Origin: an uncultured beta proteobacterium
GTDB taxonomy: Bacteria > Pseudomonadota > Gammaproteobacteria > Burkholderiales > SG8-41
DNA length: 43,622 nt
Assembly (NCBI GenBank): GCA_903933915.1
Contig: CAIZLW010000105.1
Location: forward strand, 1-43,622
Reading direction: 5' to 3'
A program made the translations under genes and the position numbers. Positions 15,869 through 24,211 of this stretch are shown here, piece by piece. The notes below the pieces were generated by a model. That model saw only the letters and a list, made by a program, of their open reading frames with translations. It ran no database searches and was not told the origin of the DNA. Within the stretch, counting starts at the first letter, position 1. Every line of letters starts with the position of its first letter.

Positions 15869-16840
15869 ATGAAAGCAGTCCTGAGTCTGTGCGCAGTCGC
15901 ACTGGGTTGTTCCGTCATGCCCGTCACAGCGCAGAACTATCCGTCGAAACCGGTGCGCTTCGTCGTGCCCTTTGTGCCCGGTGGCCCGACTGATATCCAG
16001 GGTCGCATGCTGGGTGAAAAACTCGCGCAGCGCCTCGGCCAGCAGGTGCTGATCGACAACCGCGGCGGCGCCGGTGGCAATATCGGCATGGAACTCACTG
16101 TCAAAGCGCCGCCCGATGGTTACACCATCGTCATTGCCACCGTCGGCACCTGGGCGGTGAATCCGCATCTCTACAAACTGTCGTTCGACGTGGTGAAGGA
16201 CTTTGCGCCGATCATCCAGATCTCGACCTCACCCGGCGTGCTGGTGGTACATCCTTCGGTACCGGCAAAATCGGTCAAGGAACTGGTTGCGCTCGCCAAG
16301 GCACGCCCCAGCGAGCTCAACTACGGTTCATCGGGTGTCGGCGGCTTCGGCCACATCAGTGGCGAGCTGTTCACGCTGATGACCAACACCAAAATGATCC
16401 ACGTGCCGTACAAGAGTTCGGCGCCGTCGCTCACCGACGTCATCGCCGGCCAGATACAGCTGCTGTTCAACAACGCGATCTCCACCGTCCCCTTCGTGCA
16501 GGCCAAACGCGTACGCGCGCTGGCCACCACCGGTGCCAAACGACTCGCGGTGCTGTCGGAACTGCCGACCATCGCCGAAGCCGGTGTGCCCGGTTACGAG
16601 AACTCCTCGTGGTCTGCCGTTGCGGCGCCGGCAGGAACACCCGCCCCGATCATCGGCCGGCTGCACAAGGAGTTCACCGGCATTCTCGCCGACCCCGAGA
16701 TCCAGAAACGCCATGCCGATGTCGGCGCGCAGATCATCGGCGGCTCACCGGAACAGTTCCACGCCTACCTGAAAGCCGAGGTCGATAAATTCGGCAAGCT
16801 GGTCAAATCGGCGGGCATCAAGGCGGCTTCAGGCGGCTGA
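15869..16840 (+). CDS. Bug/TctC-family solute receptor (4 of 10)
   Basis: 323 residues; the only Bug gene on the plus strand. Signal peptide MKAVLSLCAVALGCSVMPVTAQ, then YPSKPVRFVVPFVPGGPTDIQGRM and DNRGGAGGNIGME. A very good ribosome site (AAAGGAGGAG) precedes ATG 15869. Transcribed with the single-cysteine racemase homologue 40 bases upstream, and closed by the bidirectional hairpin terminator at 16865-16897. Likely receptor for the substrate of that enzyme (inference from adjacency). Confidence 0.93.
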   Translation: MKAVLSLCAVALGCSVMPVTAQNYPSKPVRFVVPFVPGGPTDIQGRMLGEKLAQRLGQQVLIDNRGGAGGNIGMELTVKAPPDGYTIVIATVGTWAVNPHLYKLSFDVVKDFAPIIQISTSPGVLVVHPSVPAKSVKELVALAKARPSELNYGSSGVGGFGHISGELFTLMTNTKMIHVPYKSSAPSLTDVIAGQIQLLFNNAISTVPFVQAKRVRALATTGAKRLAVLSELPTIAEAGVPGYENSSWSAVAAPAGTPAPIIGRLHKEFTGILADPEIQKRHADVGAQIIGGSPEQFHAYLKAEVDKFGKLVKSAGIKAASGG

Positions 16841-16864
16841 CGACGCGGGTAATAAAACGGCCAA

Positions 16865-16897
16865 TAAAAAAGCGCAGCCTCGGCTGCGCTTTTTTTT
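16865..16897. terminator. Bidirectional Rho-independent terminator
   Basis: A near-perfect palindrome: AAAAAGCGCAGCC, two-base loop, GGCTGCGCTTTTT, with A-run on the left and T-run on the right. It lies between the convergent genes ending at 16840 (plus) and 16913 (minus), and works in both directions. Confidence 0.9.
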
Positions 16898-16912
16898 CGA
16901 CTGCAGCGACGA

Positions 16913-17437
16913 TCAGCGATAACCCTCGGCGCAGCGATGAATGGCTTGATTGGTGTCCTGCTTCAGGCATTCCCGCGCATCGAGTTTTGAACGCGCGGTC
17001 AGCGCACGCGGCCCGGCTTCGGCCACTGCCATCGGCGCGACTGCAGCAACCGGAACGGGCGCTGCGAGTGCGGAAGCCTGCGGCACCGCTGTCGCAGGCT
17101 TTGCCTCGCTTTTGGCTGCCGCTGCCTTGACGGGCTCGCCCTTGCCTGCCTCAGCTTTGGCGGGCTCACCCTTCACGGCTTCAGCCTTGGCGGTTTCGGT
17201 TTTCTTGTCGCCCTCCGGCTTGTCGCCCACGGCGGATGGCTCGGCCGGTTTATCCAAAGCGGCCTGGACCGGCGGTTTGGGCGCCGGCGGTTTTGCCGCG
17301 ACCGGAGGGGGCGGTGGCGGCTCGGTCATGAACATGTCCCAGGCCAACCATCCGCCCACGGCCAGCACCAGGACACCGCCGGCAAGGGCGGCCTTCTTAT
17401 TGTCGAACTCCAGTTTAGGCAGACTTAACTTGGCCAT
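16913..17437 (-). CDS. Single-pass membrane protein with Pro/Ala/Lys-rich stalk
   Basis: 174 residues. Order: short cytoplasmic N-terminus (MAKLSLPKLEFDNKK), one transmembrane helix (about 16-34, AALAGGVLVLAVGGWLAW), a run of six prolines, then a long low-complexity stalk with imperfect ten-residue repeats of the type AEAxKGEPxK, and a small C-terminal end RECLKQDTNQAIHRCAEGYR with two cysteines that could form a disulfide in the periplasm. The start at ATG 17437 has AGGAGG five bases before it; the earlier start does not. The layout resembles TonB-like or envelope-spanning small proteins, but no TonB motif is seen. Last gene of the long minus-strand run; function unknown and perhaps unrelated to it. 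Confidence 0.75.
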   Translation of the reverse strand: MAKLSLPKLEFDNKKAALAGGVLVLAVGGWLAWDMFMTEPPPPPPVAAKPPAPKPPVQAALDKPAEPSAVGDKPEGDKKTETAKAEAVKGEPAKAEAGKGEPVKAAAAKSEAKPATAVPQASALAAPVPVAAVAPMAVAEAGPRALTARSKLDARECLKQDTNQAIHRCAEGYR

Positions 17438-17501
17438 CACAGCCTCCTTTAGAGACCCCAAGAATTGCAAATCAGTCGCTCAGGATACCCAAAACTCCCG
17501 C

Positions 17502-18488
17502 TCAGCGCTCGCCGAGCAGCGCCTTCGCCGTGCGCTCGCACACCCATTCCCGCTGCTCCGCGGTCAGCCCGGGAATGCCTTCCACCGCGGCCGGCACGTC
17601 CAGCGGCGCCATGTCGAAGGGATGATCGGTACCGATCACCACGCGGTCGGCGCCAACCTGGTCAATCAGGTATTTCGCAGCCTGCGCGTCATGCGTCAGG
17701 CAGTCGAAATAGAAGCGTTTGAACAGTTCGCGCGGCGGCGTGACATTGTTCACTTTCGGCTCGTTGCGCACCTGATGGCCATGGCGGAAGCGGCCGATCT
17801 GGTACGGAATGAATCCGCCACCGTGCGCCAGCATGATTTTCAGGTCGGGCATTTCATCCAGTGCACCGCTGAACATCAGGTGCGCGACCATCAGCGTGGT
17901 GTCCAGCGGGAAACCGACGAAGTTCGACAGGTAATACTCTTCCATGCCGCCCTTGGCCAGACACTGGTAGGGATGGGCGAAAATGAAACAGCCGAGCTGC
18001 TCGATGGTTTTGAGCACCTTGCGGAATTTTTTGTCGGCCAGCGGCGTACCTTCGATGGAAGTCGCCAGCTCCACGGCTTTGAAACCGTGCTCCTTGACCA
18101 CGCGCTCGAGTTCGGCAATCGCCGCATCCGGATCCTGCATCGGCAGGTGCGCCATGCCGCGCAGCCGCGACGGATGTTTGGCGACCATCTGCGCAATGCC
18201 GTCGTTGGCGAGTTTCGCCGCGGCGAGGCCGGCATCGGCTGACAGCCAGTAGAAATAAATGGGTGGCCCGACCGAAATCACTGACACGTCGAGCTTGTTT
18301 TTATTCATCCACTCGACCTTGACGTCGGCGTCGTAGAACTCCGGGCTCAACAGCGCCGGACGGCCATGCACATCGAAGTAGCGCTTGCCGTCCTTCTCGG
18401 TGATGCTGGTCTCGAAGCGCTTGGGGTCTTTTTCCATCGCCGCAATGATGGTCGGCGGGATGACGTGGCTGTGCAGGTCGTAGCGCAT
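17502..18488 (-). CDS. Amidohydrolase, ACMSD-like (amidohydrolase 2 family)
   Basis: 328 residues. The family includes aminocarboxymuconate-semialdehyde decarboxylase, gamma-resorcylate and other nonoxidative decarboxylases, and 4-oxalomesaconate hydratase-like enzymes, all with one divalent metal in a TIM barrel. Metal-site residues seen: H6 and H8 (LHSHVIPP), a His in CFIFAHPYQ (about 177), a His in LAHGGGFIPYQIGR (about 228) and Asp in IGTDHPFDM (about 289). Intact and of normal size. Sits between the MmgE/PrpD gene (56 bases) and the small membrane-protein gene in the long minus-strand operon. Probably decarboxylates or hydrolyses a catabolic intermediate. Confidence 0.87.
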   Translation of the reverse strand: MRYDLHSHVIPPTIIAAMEKDPKRFETSITEKDGKRYFDVHGRPALLSPEFYDADVKVEWMNKNKLDVSVISVGPPIYFYWLSADAGLAAAKLANDGIAQMVAKHPSRLRGMAHLPMQDPDAAIAELERVVKEHGFKAVELATSIEGTPLADKKFRKVLKTIEQLGCFIFAHPYQCLAKGGMEEYYLSNFVGFPLDTTLMVAHLMFSGALDEMPDLKIMLAHGGGFIPYQIGRFRHGHQVRNEPKVNNVTPPRELFKRFYFDCLTHDAQAAKYLIDQVGADRVVIGTDHPFDMAPLDVPAAVEGIPGLTAEQREWVCERTAKALLGER

Positions 18489-18544
18489 GGTTCCGGTTTT
18501 CCTGTGAATGAAATGAGTTAAAAATCAGCGGAATAAGGCGGATT

Positions 18545-19936
18545 TTACCGCGCCCCGCCGCGCAGCCAAGGGCGTAGTGCACGAATATCGTTCACGCCCT
18601 CGATCTGCCAGACCGTATCGATCAGCTTTTGGGCGCGGCGATTGCCCAATAACGGTTGCAGCAGATCACGCGCCTTCGCGGCAACCTCGGCGCGCGGCAT
18701 CGGATTGGCTGCGGTCCCGCGTACCGCCCGGGTGTGATGACGCACACGACGGCCATCGCGCGTGGTGATCTCGACGATGGCCTGGGTGGTCTTGGCGCGG
18801 CCCAGCGTAGCGCTGCCCTGCAACGTGATGCATTCCTTCAGTTTCAGCACCCGCGGATCGCGTACGCGACGGTCGTCGTGCGCCGATGCAAAGCTGATGT
18901 CGCCGTCGAGCAACATCACCGCCACCAGGTGCTGAATGTTGATGCTGGCCATGGTGCGCTGGTTGACCGTGCGTGCGCCCTGATCGTCAATGGTGATGGT
19001 CACGCGGTCGACTTCAGCCGCGGTGATGCGGTGTTTTTCGATCAGGTTCATCACCGCATCCAGCGGTGCCTGGATCGGGTAACCGACCGCCCAGCGCTTG
19101 ATCGAGGTGTTCATGATTTCATAGGTTTTGCCCAGTGCATGAATCAGTTTTTTCGGATCGGCGGTCAGGCCGTGGGCGTGGAAAAAACTGCGGTCACCGT
19201 CGAACACATCCTCGACTCCCGTGAACTTCATCGAAGCCATCAGCCCGGCAGTCACCCCATTACGCGCCGGCATGCCGCCGAAATCGAAGGCCTTTTCGAT
19301 ATGCTCGATGTCACGCGCCCAGCACGACAGGCCGGAAGCCTGCTGCGCGGTATACGACAGCAGGTAGCGCGTCTGGTCGACATTGAGCTTCATCATCGCC
19401 GCCGATGCGGCGGCAGCGCCGAACATGTGGCCGAAGCTGTGGGTGGAATGGCCGCGCTCACGGAAACGTTCGATGCCCAGCGCGATCGACATCCGCGCGC
19501 AGACGTCGTAACCGAGCACCATGGCGCGTAGCAGCGCAGTGCCGCCGGCGCGCTCGCGTTCAGCCAGCGCCAGCGCTGCGGGTACCACGCCGCAGCCCGG
19601 ATGCACCAGCGCAAGGTAATAGGTGTCATCGGTTTCATCGGCATGCGCATGCATGCCGTTGGCCAGCGCGGCGTTGATCGCACTGGTGACGATGTTGCTG
19701 CCGATCACCGTGGCCTCGGGCACCCCGCCCTGGGTCGAGATGAATTCAATCGCGCGCCGCCCCGGCAGCAACTGCGCGCCGGAGAGCATCGCCGCGAGGG
19801 TGTCGAGCAGATGGTGTTTGGCGCGCTCGGTGACGGCGGCCGGCAATGCGCGGCGCCGCGCGTTGGCGATGTAGGTCGCCAGTTTTTGCATCAGTGGTGA
19901 AATCTTTGGGGATATTTTTTTCATGGCAGATCGCAT
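18545..19936 (-). CDS. MmgE/PrpD family protein (1 of 2)
   Basis: 463 residues from ATG 19936. The family includes 2-methylcitrate dehydratase, cis-aconitate decarboxylase and iminodisuccinate epimerase. Seen here: LLDTLAAMLSGAQLLPGRRA near the N-terminus, NGMHAHADETDDTY (the active-site HADxTDD-like segment), HPGCGVVPAALALAE, GHSTHSFGHMFGAAAASAAM and, C-terminally, a lid domain. It is a distant paralogue of the gene at 29776, which is much closer to true PrpD. A longer N-terminus would be coded by a palindromic repeat and is rejected; ATG 19924 is another possible start. A hairpin repeat in the 109-base gap upstream may reduce its expression within the operon. Confidence 0.87.
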   Translation of the reverse strand: MRSAMKKISPKISPLMQKLATYIANARRRALPAAVTERAKHHLLDTLAAMLSGAQLLPGRRAIEFISTQGGVPEATVIGSNIVTSAINAALANGMHAHADETDDTYYLALVHPGCGVVPAALALAERERAGGTALLRAMVLGYDVCARMSIALGIERFRERGHSTHSFGHMFGAAAASAAMMKLNVDQTRYLLSYTAQQASGLSCWARDIEHIEKAFDFGGMPARNGVTAGLMASMKFTGVEDVFDGDRSFFHAHGLTADPKKLIHALGKTYEIMNTSIKRWAVGYPIQAPLDAVMNLIEKHRITAAEVDRVTITIDDQGARTVNQRTMASINIQHLVAVMLLDGDISFASAHDDRRVRDPRVLKLKECITLQGSATLGRAKTTQAIVEITTRDGRRVRHHTRAVRGTAANPMPRAEVAAKARDLLQPLLGNRRAQKLIDTVWQIEGVNDIRALRPWLRGGAR

Positions 19937-19942
19937 TGGATA

Positions 19943-20014
19943 CCGTTCAGGCTGAGCTTGTCGAAGCCCGTTTTTGCGTAGCACTCGCCCTTCGACAAGA
20001 TCAGGGCGAACGGG
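19943..20014. repeat. TTCGACAAG-type palindromic extragenic repeat pair
   Basis: GCTGAGCTTGTCGAAG (within 19943-19970) and CCCTTCGACAAGATCAGGGC (within 19987-20014) are inverted copies that can form a long hairpin with a 16-base loop. The core CTGAGCTTGTCGAAG/CTTCGACAAGCTCAG is, from memory, a very widespread REP-like sequence in Proteobacteria. It sits inside an operon, between a Bug gene and the MmgE/PrpD gene. Confidence 0.75.
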
Positions 20015-20045
20015 TGTTGATGAATTGTAAAAACCGAATCCGGTC

Positions 20046-21014
20046 TTACTCCGGTTTGATGCCCGCGGCCTGCACCACCTTCGCCCACTTCACGGTTTCG
20101 GCACGCAGATAGCTGGCAAACTCTTCCGGGCTGCTGCCCACCGGTTCGGCGCCGTCGTTGAGCAGGCGCTGCCGCACCTCCGGGTTCTGCAGCGCGCGCA
20201 CCACGCCGGCATGCAGTTTGGTGACGATGTCGCGCGGGGTCGCCGCCGGGGCGAGCAGGCCGTACCACTGCACCGCCTCGTAACCCGGCACGCCGGCCTC
20301 GGCAATGGTCGGAATGTCATCCGCGCCGGGTGCTCGTTTGGTGCCCGTCACCCCCATCGCGCGCAGACGGCCGCTCTTGATATGCGGTTGTGCCGACAGC
20401 ATGTTGGGCATCATCGCCGGCACATGTCCGGCAACGAGATCGGTGACGCCCGGCCCCGAACCCTTGTACGGCACATGCAGCATGTTCAGCTTGGCCAGCA
20501 CCAGGAACAGTTCCATCGACAGATGCGGGCTGGTGCCGACACCAGCTGAAGCGAAATTGACCTGCCCCGGCCGCGCTTTCACCAGCGCGATGAATTCCTT
20601 CAGGTTGCGCGCCGGCAGCGACGGATGCACCACCAGCACGTTCGACAAGGCCACTGCCTGCGACACCGGCGCAAAATCCTTCAGCGCGTCGTACGGCACT
20701 TTTTTGTACATCGCCGGATTGATCGCCAGCGTGCTGATGCCCATCAGCAGCGTGTAACCGTCGGGCGTGGCGCGCGCGACGGCTTCGCCACCGATCATCG
20801 TACCGGCACCGGCGCGGTTTTCGACAATGACCTGCTGGCCGAGGAAAGCGGTCAGTTGCGGCGCAAGGATGCGCGCCGAGATGTCGGTGCCACCGCCCGG
20901 CGCCGAAGGAACGATGACGCGTATTGCGCGCGTCGGGTAGCTGGCTTGCGCATGCGCCAGCGCGGTTGCGCCGAGCAGCAGGGGGAAAAACAATAACCTG
21001 TTGAATTTATTCAT
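20046..21014 (-). CDS. Bug/TctC-family solute receptor (5 of 10)
   Basis: 322 residues. Signal peptide MNKFNRLLFFPLLLGATALAHAQ, then YPTRAIRVIVPSAPGGGTDISARI and ENRAGAGTMIGGE; the second segment has GTMIGG where most copies read GGNIG. Ribosome site is weak; ATG 21014 starts only 13 bases after the SMP-30 gene, so translation is probably coupled to it. Belongs to the long minus-strand operon. Periplasmic receptor, ligand unknown. Confidence 0.93.
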   Translation of the reverse strand: MNKFNRLLFFPLLLGATALAHAQASYPTRAIRVIVPSAPGGGTDISARILAPQLTAFLGQQVIVENRAGAGTMIGGEAVARATPDGYTLLMGISTLAINPAMYKKVPYDALKDFAPVSQAVALSNVLVVHPSLPARNLKEFIALVKARPGQVNFASAGVGTSPHLSMELFLVLAKLNMLHVPYKGSGPGVTDLVAGHVPAMMPNMLSAQPHIKSGRLRAMGVTGTKRAPGADDIPTIAEAGVPGYEAVQWYGLLAPAATPRDIVTKLHAGVVRALQNPEVRQRLLNDGAEPVGSSPEEFASYLRAETVKWAKVVQAAGIKPE

Positions 21015-21027
21015 ATTTTTAACCAGC

Positions 21028-21948
21028 TTAGAGATGGGCGTAAAGCACCTTGCCAGCCACCGGCATCGGCGCCGTCAGGATTTCGCCGCGATAGGAGTCA
21101 ACGACGTACAGCGTCTTGCGATCAGCGCCGCCGTAAGCCATGTTGGTCATGCGGTTGCCGGGCTTGCGGCTTTGCACGCGGGCCAGCGGCTCGCCCAGCG
21201 GACTGAACAGCCAGACAATGCCCGGCCGCGCATGCGCCGCCGACAGATTGCCGGCTTCATCCATCGCCAGACCATCCGGACCGTGGATGCCGGGCAATAC
21301 TGCGAACACACCGGCTTTCGAAATGCCACCGCCCTTCAGCGGGCAATGCCACATGCAGTTGGCGCGGGTCATTGCGACATACATCACCTTGTCCTGCGGA
21401 TCGAGCACGATGCCGTTGGGACTGGGACCGTTGGTGATCAGGCAATCGAGCCGGCCGTCGGCGCCATGCCGGTAGACGCGCCCGGTCGGGTCGTGAATGC
21501 CGGTCTGCCCCTGATCGGTGAAATACAGATCGCCGTTGCGCGCAAAGGTCAGGTCGTTGACGCCCTTGAAACCTTCGGACTGGTTGTGCGTCAGAAAATC
21601 CTCGACGCGTCCAGTCTTCGGATCGCAGCGCAGGATGCCGCGACGATAGTCTGCAATGAATATCGAACCGTCTTTATGAATGGCGATGCCGTTGGGCCAG
21701 CCGTCGTATTCGGCGGCGACGTCGAATTCCCCCTTGGGCGACATGCGCAGGATGCGCCCATAAGGAATGTCGACCATGTAAAGGTTACCGTCGCGGTCGA
21801 AGGCCGGACCTTCAAGGAAGCAGTCGAGTTTGGATCCCGGATGGTTGGCATCAATCCAGCTCGACGGTGCGCCGCCTTTGCGTAAACGATCCGGTACGGC
21901 GGCGAATACATCGGCTTCAATCAGCCGCGGCGGTTCAAAAAAAGACAT
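21028..21948 (-). CDS. SMP-30/gluconolactonase family lactonase (1 of 2)
   Basis: 306 residues, a six-bladed beta-propeller expected to open sugar-acid lactones using one divalent metal. The metal/active residues appear as E46 (CFLEGPAFD), N178 (GPSPNGIVL) and D225 (HGPDGLAMD), with repeated DGxLYxxD blade motifs between. No signal peptide is evident, so probably cytoplasmic. The gene at 28153-29073 encodes a paralogue of identical length with the same residues at 46. Lies between two Bug genes in the long operon (36 and 13 bases). Lactone hydrolysis fits a pathway with the upstream Gfo/Idh/MocA dehydrogenase, which could form the lactone; inference. Confidence 0.88.
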   Translation of the reverse strand: MSFFEPPRLIEADVFAAVPDRLRKGGAPSSWIDANHPGSKLDCFLEGPAFDRDGNLYMVDIPYGRILRMSPKGEFDVAAEYDGWPNGIAIHKDGSIFIADYRRGILRCDPKTGRVEDFLTHNQSEGFKGVNDLTFARNGDLYFTDQGQTGIHDPTGRVYRHGADGRLDCLITNGPSPNGIVLDPQDKVMYVAMTRANCMWHCPLKGGGISKAGVFAVLPGIHGPDGLAMDEAGNLSAAHARPGIVWLFSPLGEPLARVQSRKPGNRMTNMAYGGADRKTLYVVDSYRGEILTAPMPVAGKVLYAHL

Positions 21949-21984
21949 CCTGGATACTCCGTTACTTTGTTACGAAAAAAGAAT

Positions 21985-22965
21985 TTATTCAGCGGTAATC
22001 TGTGCCGACTTGATGATGCTGGCGTAAAGCGGAATTTCATCGCGCACGATTTTGGCGAGGCCCTCGGGCCCGCCCACCACGACATCGGCGCCGCGCTTGG
22101 CAAACCGCTCGCGATAATCCGGACTCTGCACGGCAGCCGCCAGATCACGATGCAGTTTGGCAATGATGTCCTGCGGCGTCCCGGCGCGAACGAACAGTCC
22201 CATCCATCCGTCGAGGTCGAAAGCCGGCAGCGTGGCGGAAACACCGGGTACATCCGGCAGCACCGAGGCCCCCCGCGAAGCCGAAATGGCAATCGCCCGC
22301 ACGCGTTTGTTCTCCACATGCGGCAGCACGCCGACGATGTTGGCGAACTGCAGGTCGATGCGGCCGCTCAGCGTGTCGATGAAAGCCGGCGCTGCGCCCT
22401 TGTACGGCACATGGTTCATCTTGACCTTCGCCAGCGCCTGCAGGTGCTCCATACCGAGGTGCTGCAGGTTGCCGACGCCGGCCGAGGCGTAGTTGAGCTT
22501 GCCCGGATTGTTGCGCGCCAGCGCGATCAGGTCCTTTACCGATTTCACCGGCAACGAAGGATGTACCACCAGCACCATCGGCCCGCTGATGATCTGCGTG
22601 ACCGGCGCGAGATCCTTCTGCGGGTCGTAGGGCAGATCCTTGCGCAGGGACACGTTGATGGTCATCGGCCCGGAATTGGCCAGCACCATGGTGTAACCGT
22701 CGGGTGGGGATTTCGCCACCACGTCAGCGCCGATGCTGCCACCGGCGCCGCTGCGGTTATCGATCAGTACCTGCTGCCCCCACACCGGGGACAGCTTCTG
22801 ACCCAGGGCGCGCGCAACGTCGTCGAGCGGGCCACCCGGCGGGTAGGGCACGACAATCCGCACCGGTTTCGCCGGGAACGACTGTGCCTGCACCGCCGGC
22901 ACTGCGCACAGGATCAGTCCAAGCGCGGCCAGCGCCTCGCGCCAACTGCAATTGCCATCTGCCAT
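21985..22965 (-). CDS. Bug/TctC-family solute receptor (6 of 10)
   Basis: 326 residues. The signal peptide has an unusual polar beginning (MADGNCSWREALAALGLILCAVPAVQAQ) before FPAKPVRIVVPYPPGGPLDDVARALG and DNRSGAGGSIGAD. The usual T before D in the ligand loop is L here (GGPLDD). An excellent ribosome site GGAGGAGGG precedes ATG 22965, supporting this start. Downstream SMP-30 gene follows after 36 bases. Secreted receptor in the long operon. Confidence 0.92.
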   Translation of the reverse strand: MADGNCSWREALAALGLILCAVPAVQAQSFPAKPVRIVVPYPPGGPLDDVARALGQKLSPVWGQQVLIDNRSGAGGSIGADVVAKSPPDGYTMVLANSGPMTINVSLRKDLPYDPQKDLAPVTQIISGPMVLVVHPSLPVKSVKDLIALARNNPGKLNYASAGVGNLQHLGMEHLQALAKVKMNHVPYKGAAPAFIDTLSGRIDLQFANIVGVLPHVENKRVRAIAISASRGASVLPDVPGVSATLPAFDLDGWMGLFVRAGTPQDIIAKLHRDLAAAVQSPDYRERFAKRGADVVVGGPEGLAKIVRDEIPLYASIIKSAQITAE

Positions 22966-23006
22966 GATGCCCTCCTCCGGAAAATCGCGGGCATGCGATG
23001 CCCGCG

Positions 23007-24161
23007 TTACAGGTTTTCGGCGATCCAGTCAGCGACGTACGTCGCACCGAGAAAACGATTGTCGCCCTGGCAATGTTCTGCCCCGCCTTCTTCAGCAGTG
23101 AAGATCTTCAAAGTCTTCTTTTTCGAACTGACCGCATCGTAAAGCAGTTGCGCGTTGGCCACCGGCGAAATGGAATCTTCTTCACCATGCGTCACCAGGA
23201 ACGGACAGGTGACCTTGTTCGCCACGCCTTCGAGCTTGTAGGCCTCGCATTTTTTCATTGCCGAATCCATGTCGGGCATGCCCATGACCCAGGGCAGCTG
23301 AAAATGCGGCGCCGAGACCTTGGTACCGCCGGACTCAAGAATCTTGCGGCGGGTGATCCAGGTTGCGTGATAGTCGTAATGGCCGCCCCAGGCGATGCAG
23401 GCCGCATATCGTTTCTCGAATGCCGCGACGCGCGGCGCGTAATAACCACCCATGCTGAAAGCCATGACCGCAACACGTTTGGCATCGACGTCCTTGCGTG
23501 ACGCGACGTAGTCATAAGCGGCGGCGCCCGGCACTTCGTAATCGTGACGGCTGGGAATGTTCTGCAGGCGCAGCGCCTCACCCTGCCCCGGGCCGTCGAT
23601 GGCCATGGTGTTGATGCCGCGCAGCGCCAGTTCAACGCCGCCAAACAGGATCGACAGCTCCTTGGTGCTGTCCAGGCCGTCAAAAAAAACGACCGTGGGT
23701 TTGGGGCCGTCGCCCGGCGCCTTCATGAACCAGGCCGGCAATGTCGTCGGCTTGCCCTCGTCCTGATACGGCACCTCGACGCGCTCGATGTTCGGAAAAC
23801 GGTCCTTGATGCCGGCACGAAAACAGCGCAGGCAGCTCTCATAGAGCTCGATCTTTTTCGGCCCCAGGCTGACGAAACGCTCGCCGATGAAATAGTAGGT
23901 GGCGGCACGCAGGTAATGACCAGCCGCCGAAAGCTTCCAGCCGGCCGCCTTGGCGCCATCGCCCATGGCCTCGATGCGCTGCGCCTCCTTGTCCCACTCG
24001 GCACCCCAAGCCTCGTTGTCGCCCACCTTGTCCTTCAGCCGGCGGCCGACACGGTCCACCTCACTCATTGCGGCCCCGCCCCAGCGCGCCATCTCGATGG
24101 CAATCATCATGCCCTGCGACCACATGAAATTTTCAGGGAAATACAGGAATCCGGATCTCAT
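23007..24161 (-). CDS. Alpha/beta hydrolase, DHPON-hydrolase/FrsA-like
   Basis: 384 residues. The N-terminal about 130 residues form a helical cap region, followed by the alpha/beta core. Triad: S236 in MAFSMGGYYAPR, D329 in THGEEDSISP and H363 in GGAEHCQGD. The segment VVFFDGLDSTKELS (157-170) is typical of the group containing 2,6-dihydroxypseudooxynicotine hydrolase, which splits a C-C bond beside a carbonyl. Start at ATG 24161 follows AGGAGAGG. It is the fourth gene in the long minus-strand run, between two Bug genes (50 and 41 bases). Hydrolysis of a C-C or ester bond in a catabolic intermediate is likely. Confidence 0.85.
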   Translation of the reverse strand: MRSGFLYFPENFMWSQGMMIAIEMARWGGAAMSEVDRVGRRLKDKVGDNEAWGAEWDKEAQRIEAMGDGAKAAGWKLSAAGHYLRAATYYFIGERFVSLGPKKIELYESCLRCFRAGIKDRFPNIERVEVPYQDEGKPTTLPAWFMKAPGDGPKPTVVFFDGLDSTKELSILFGGVELALRGINTMAIDGPGQGEALRLQNIPSRHDYEVPGAAAYDYVASRKDVDAKRVAVMAFSMGGYYAPRVAAFEKRYAACIAWGGHYDYHATWITRRKILESGGTKVSAPHFQLPWVMGMPDMDSAMKKCEAYKLEGVANKVTCPFLVTHGEEDSISPVANAQLLYDAVSSKKKTLKIFTAEEGGAEHCQGDNRFLGATYVADWIAENL

Positions 24162-24211
24162 TGCCTCTCCTCGCGATTATTGAATTTACGACAATGCTGC
24201 GACAGCCCCGG

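Noticed and set aside
19937..19984. Longer N-terminus of the MmgE/PrpD protein
   Set aside because: It would be encoded by the TTCGACAAG-type repeat; no ribosome site and no similarity to the family.
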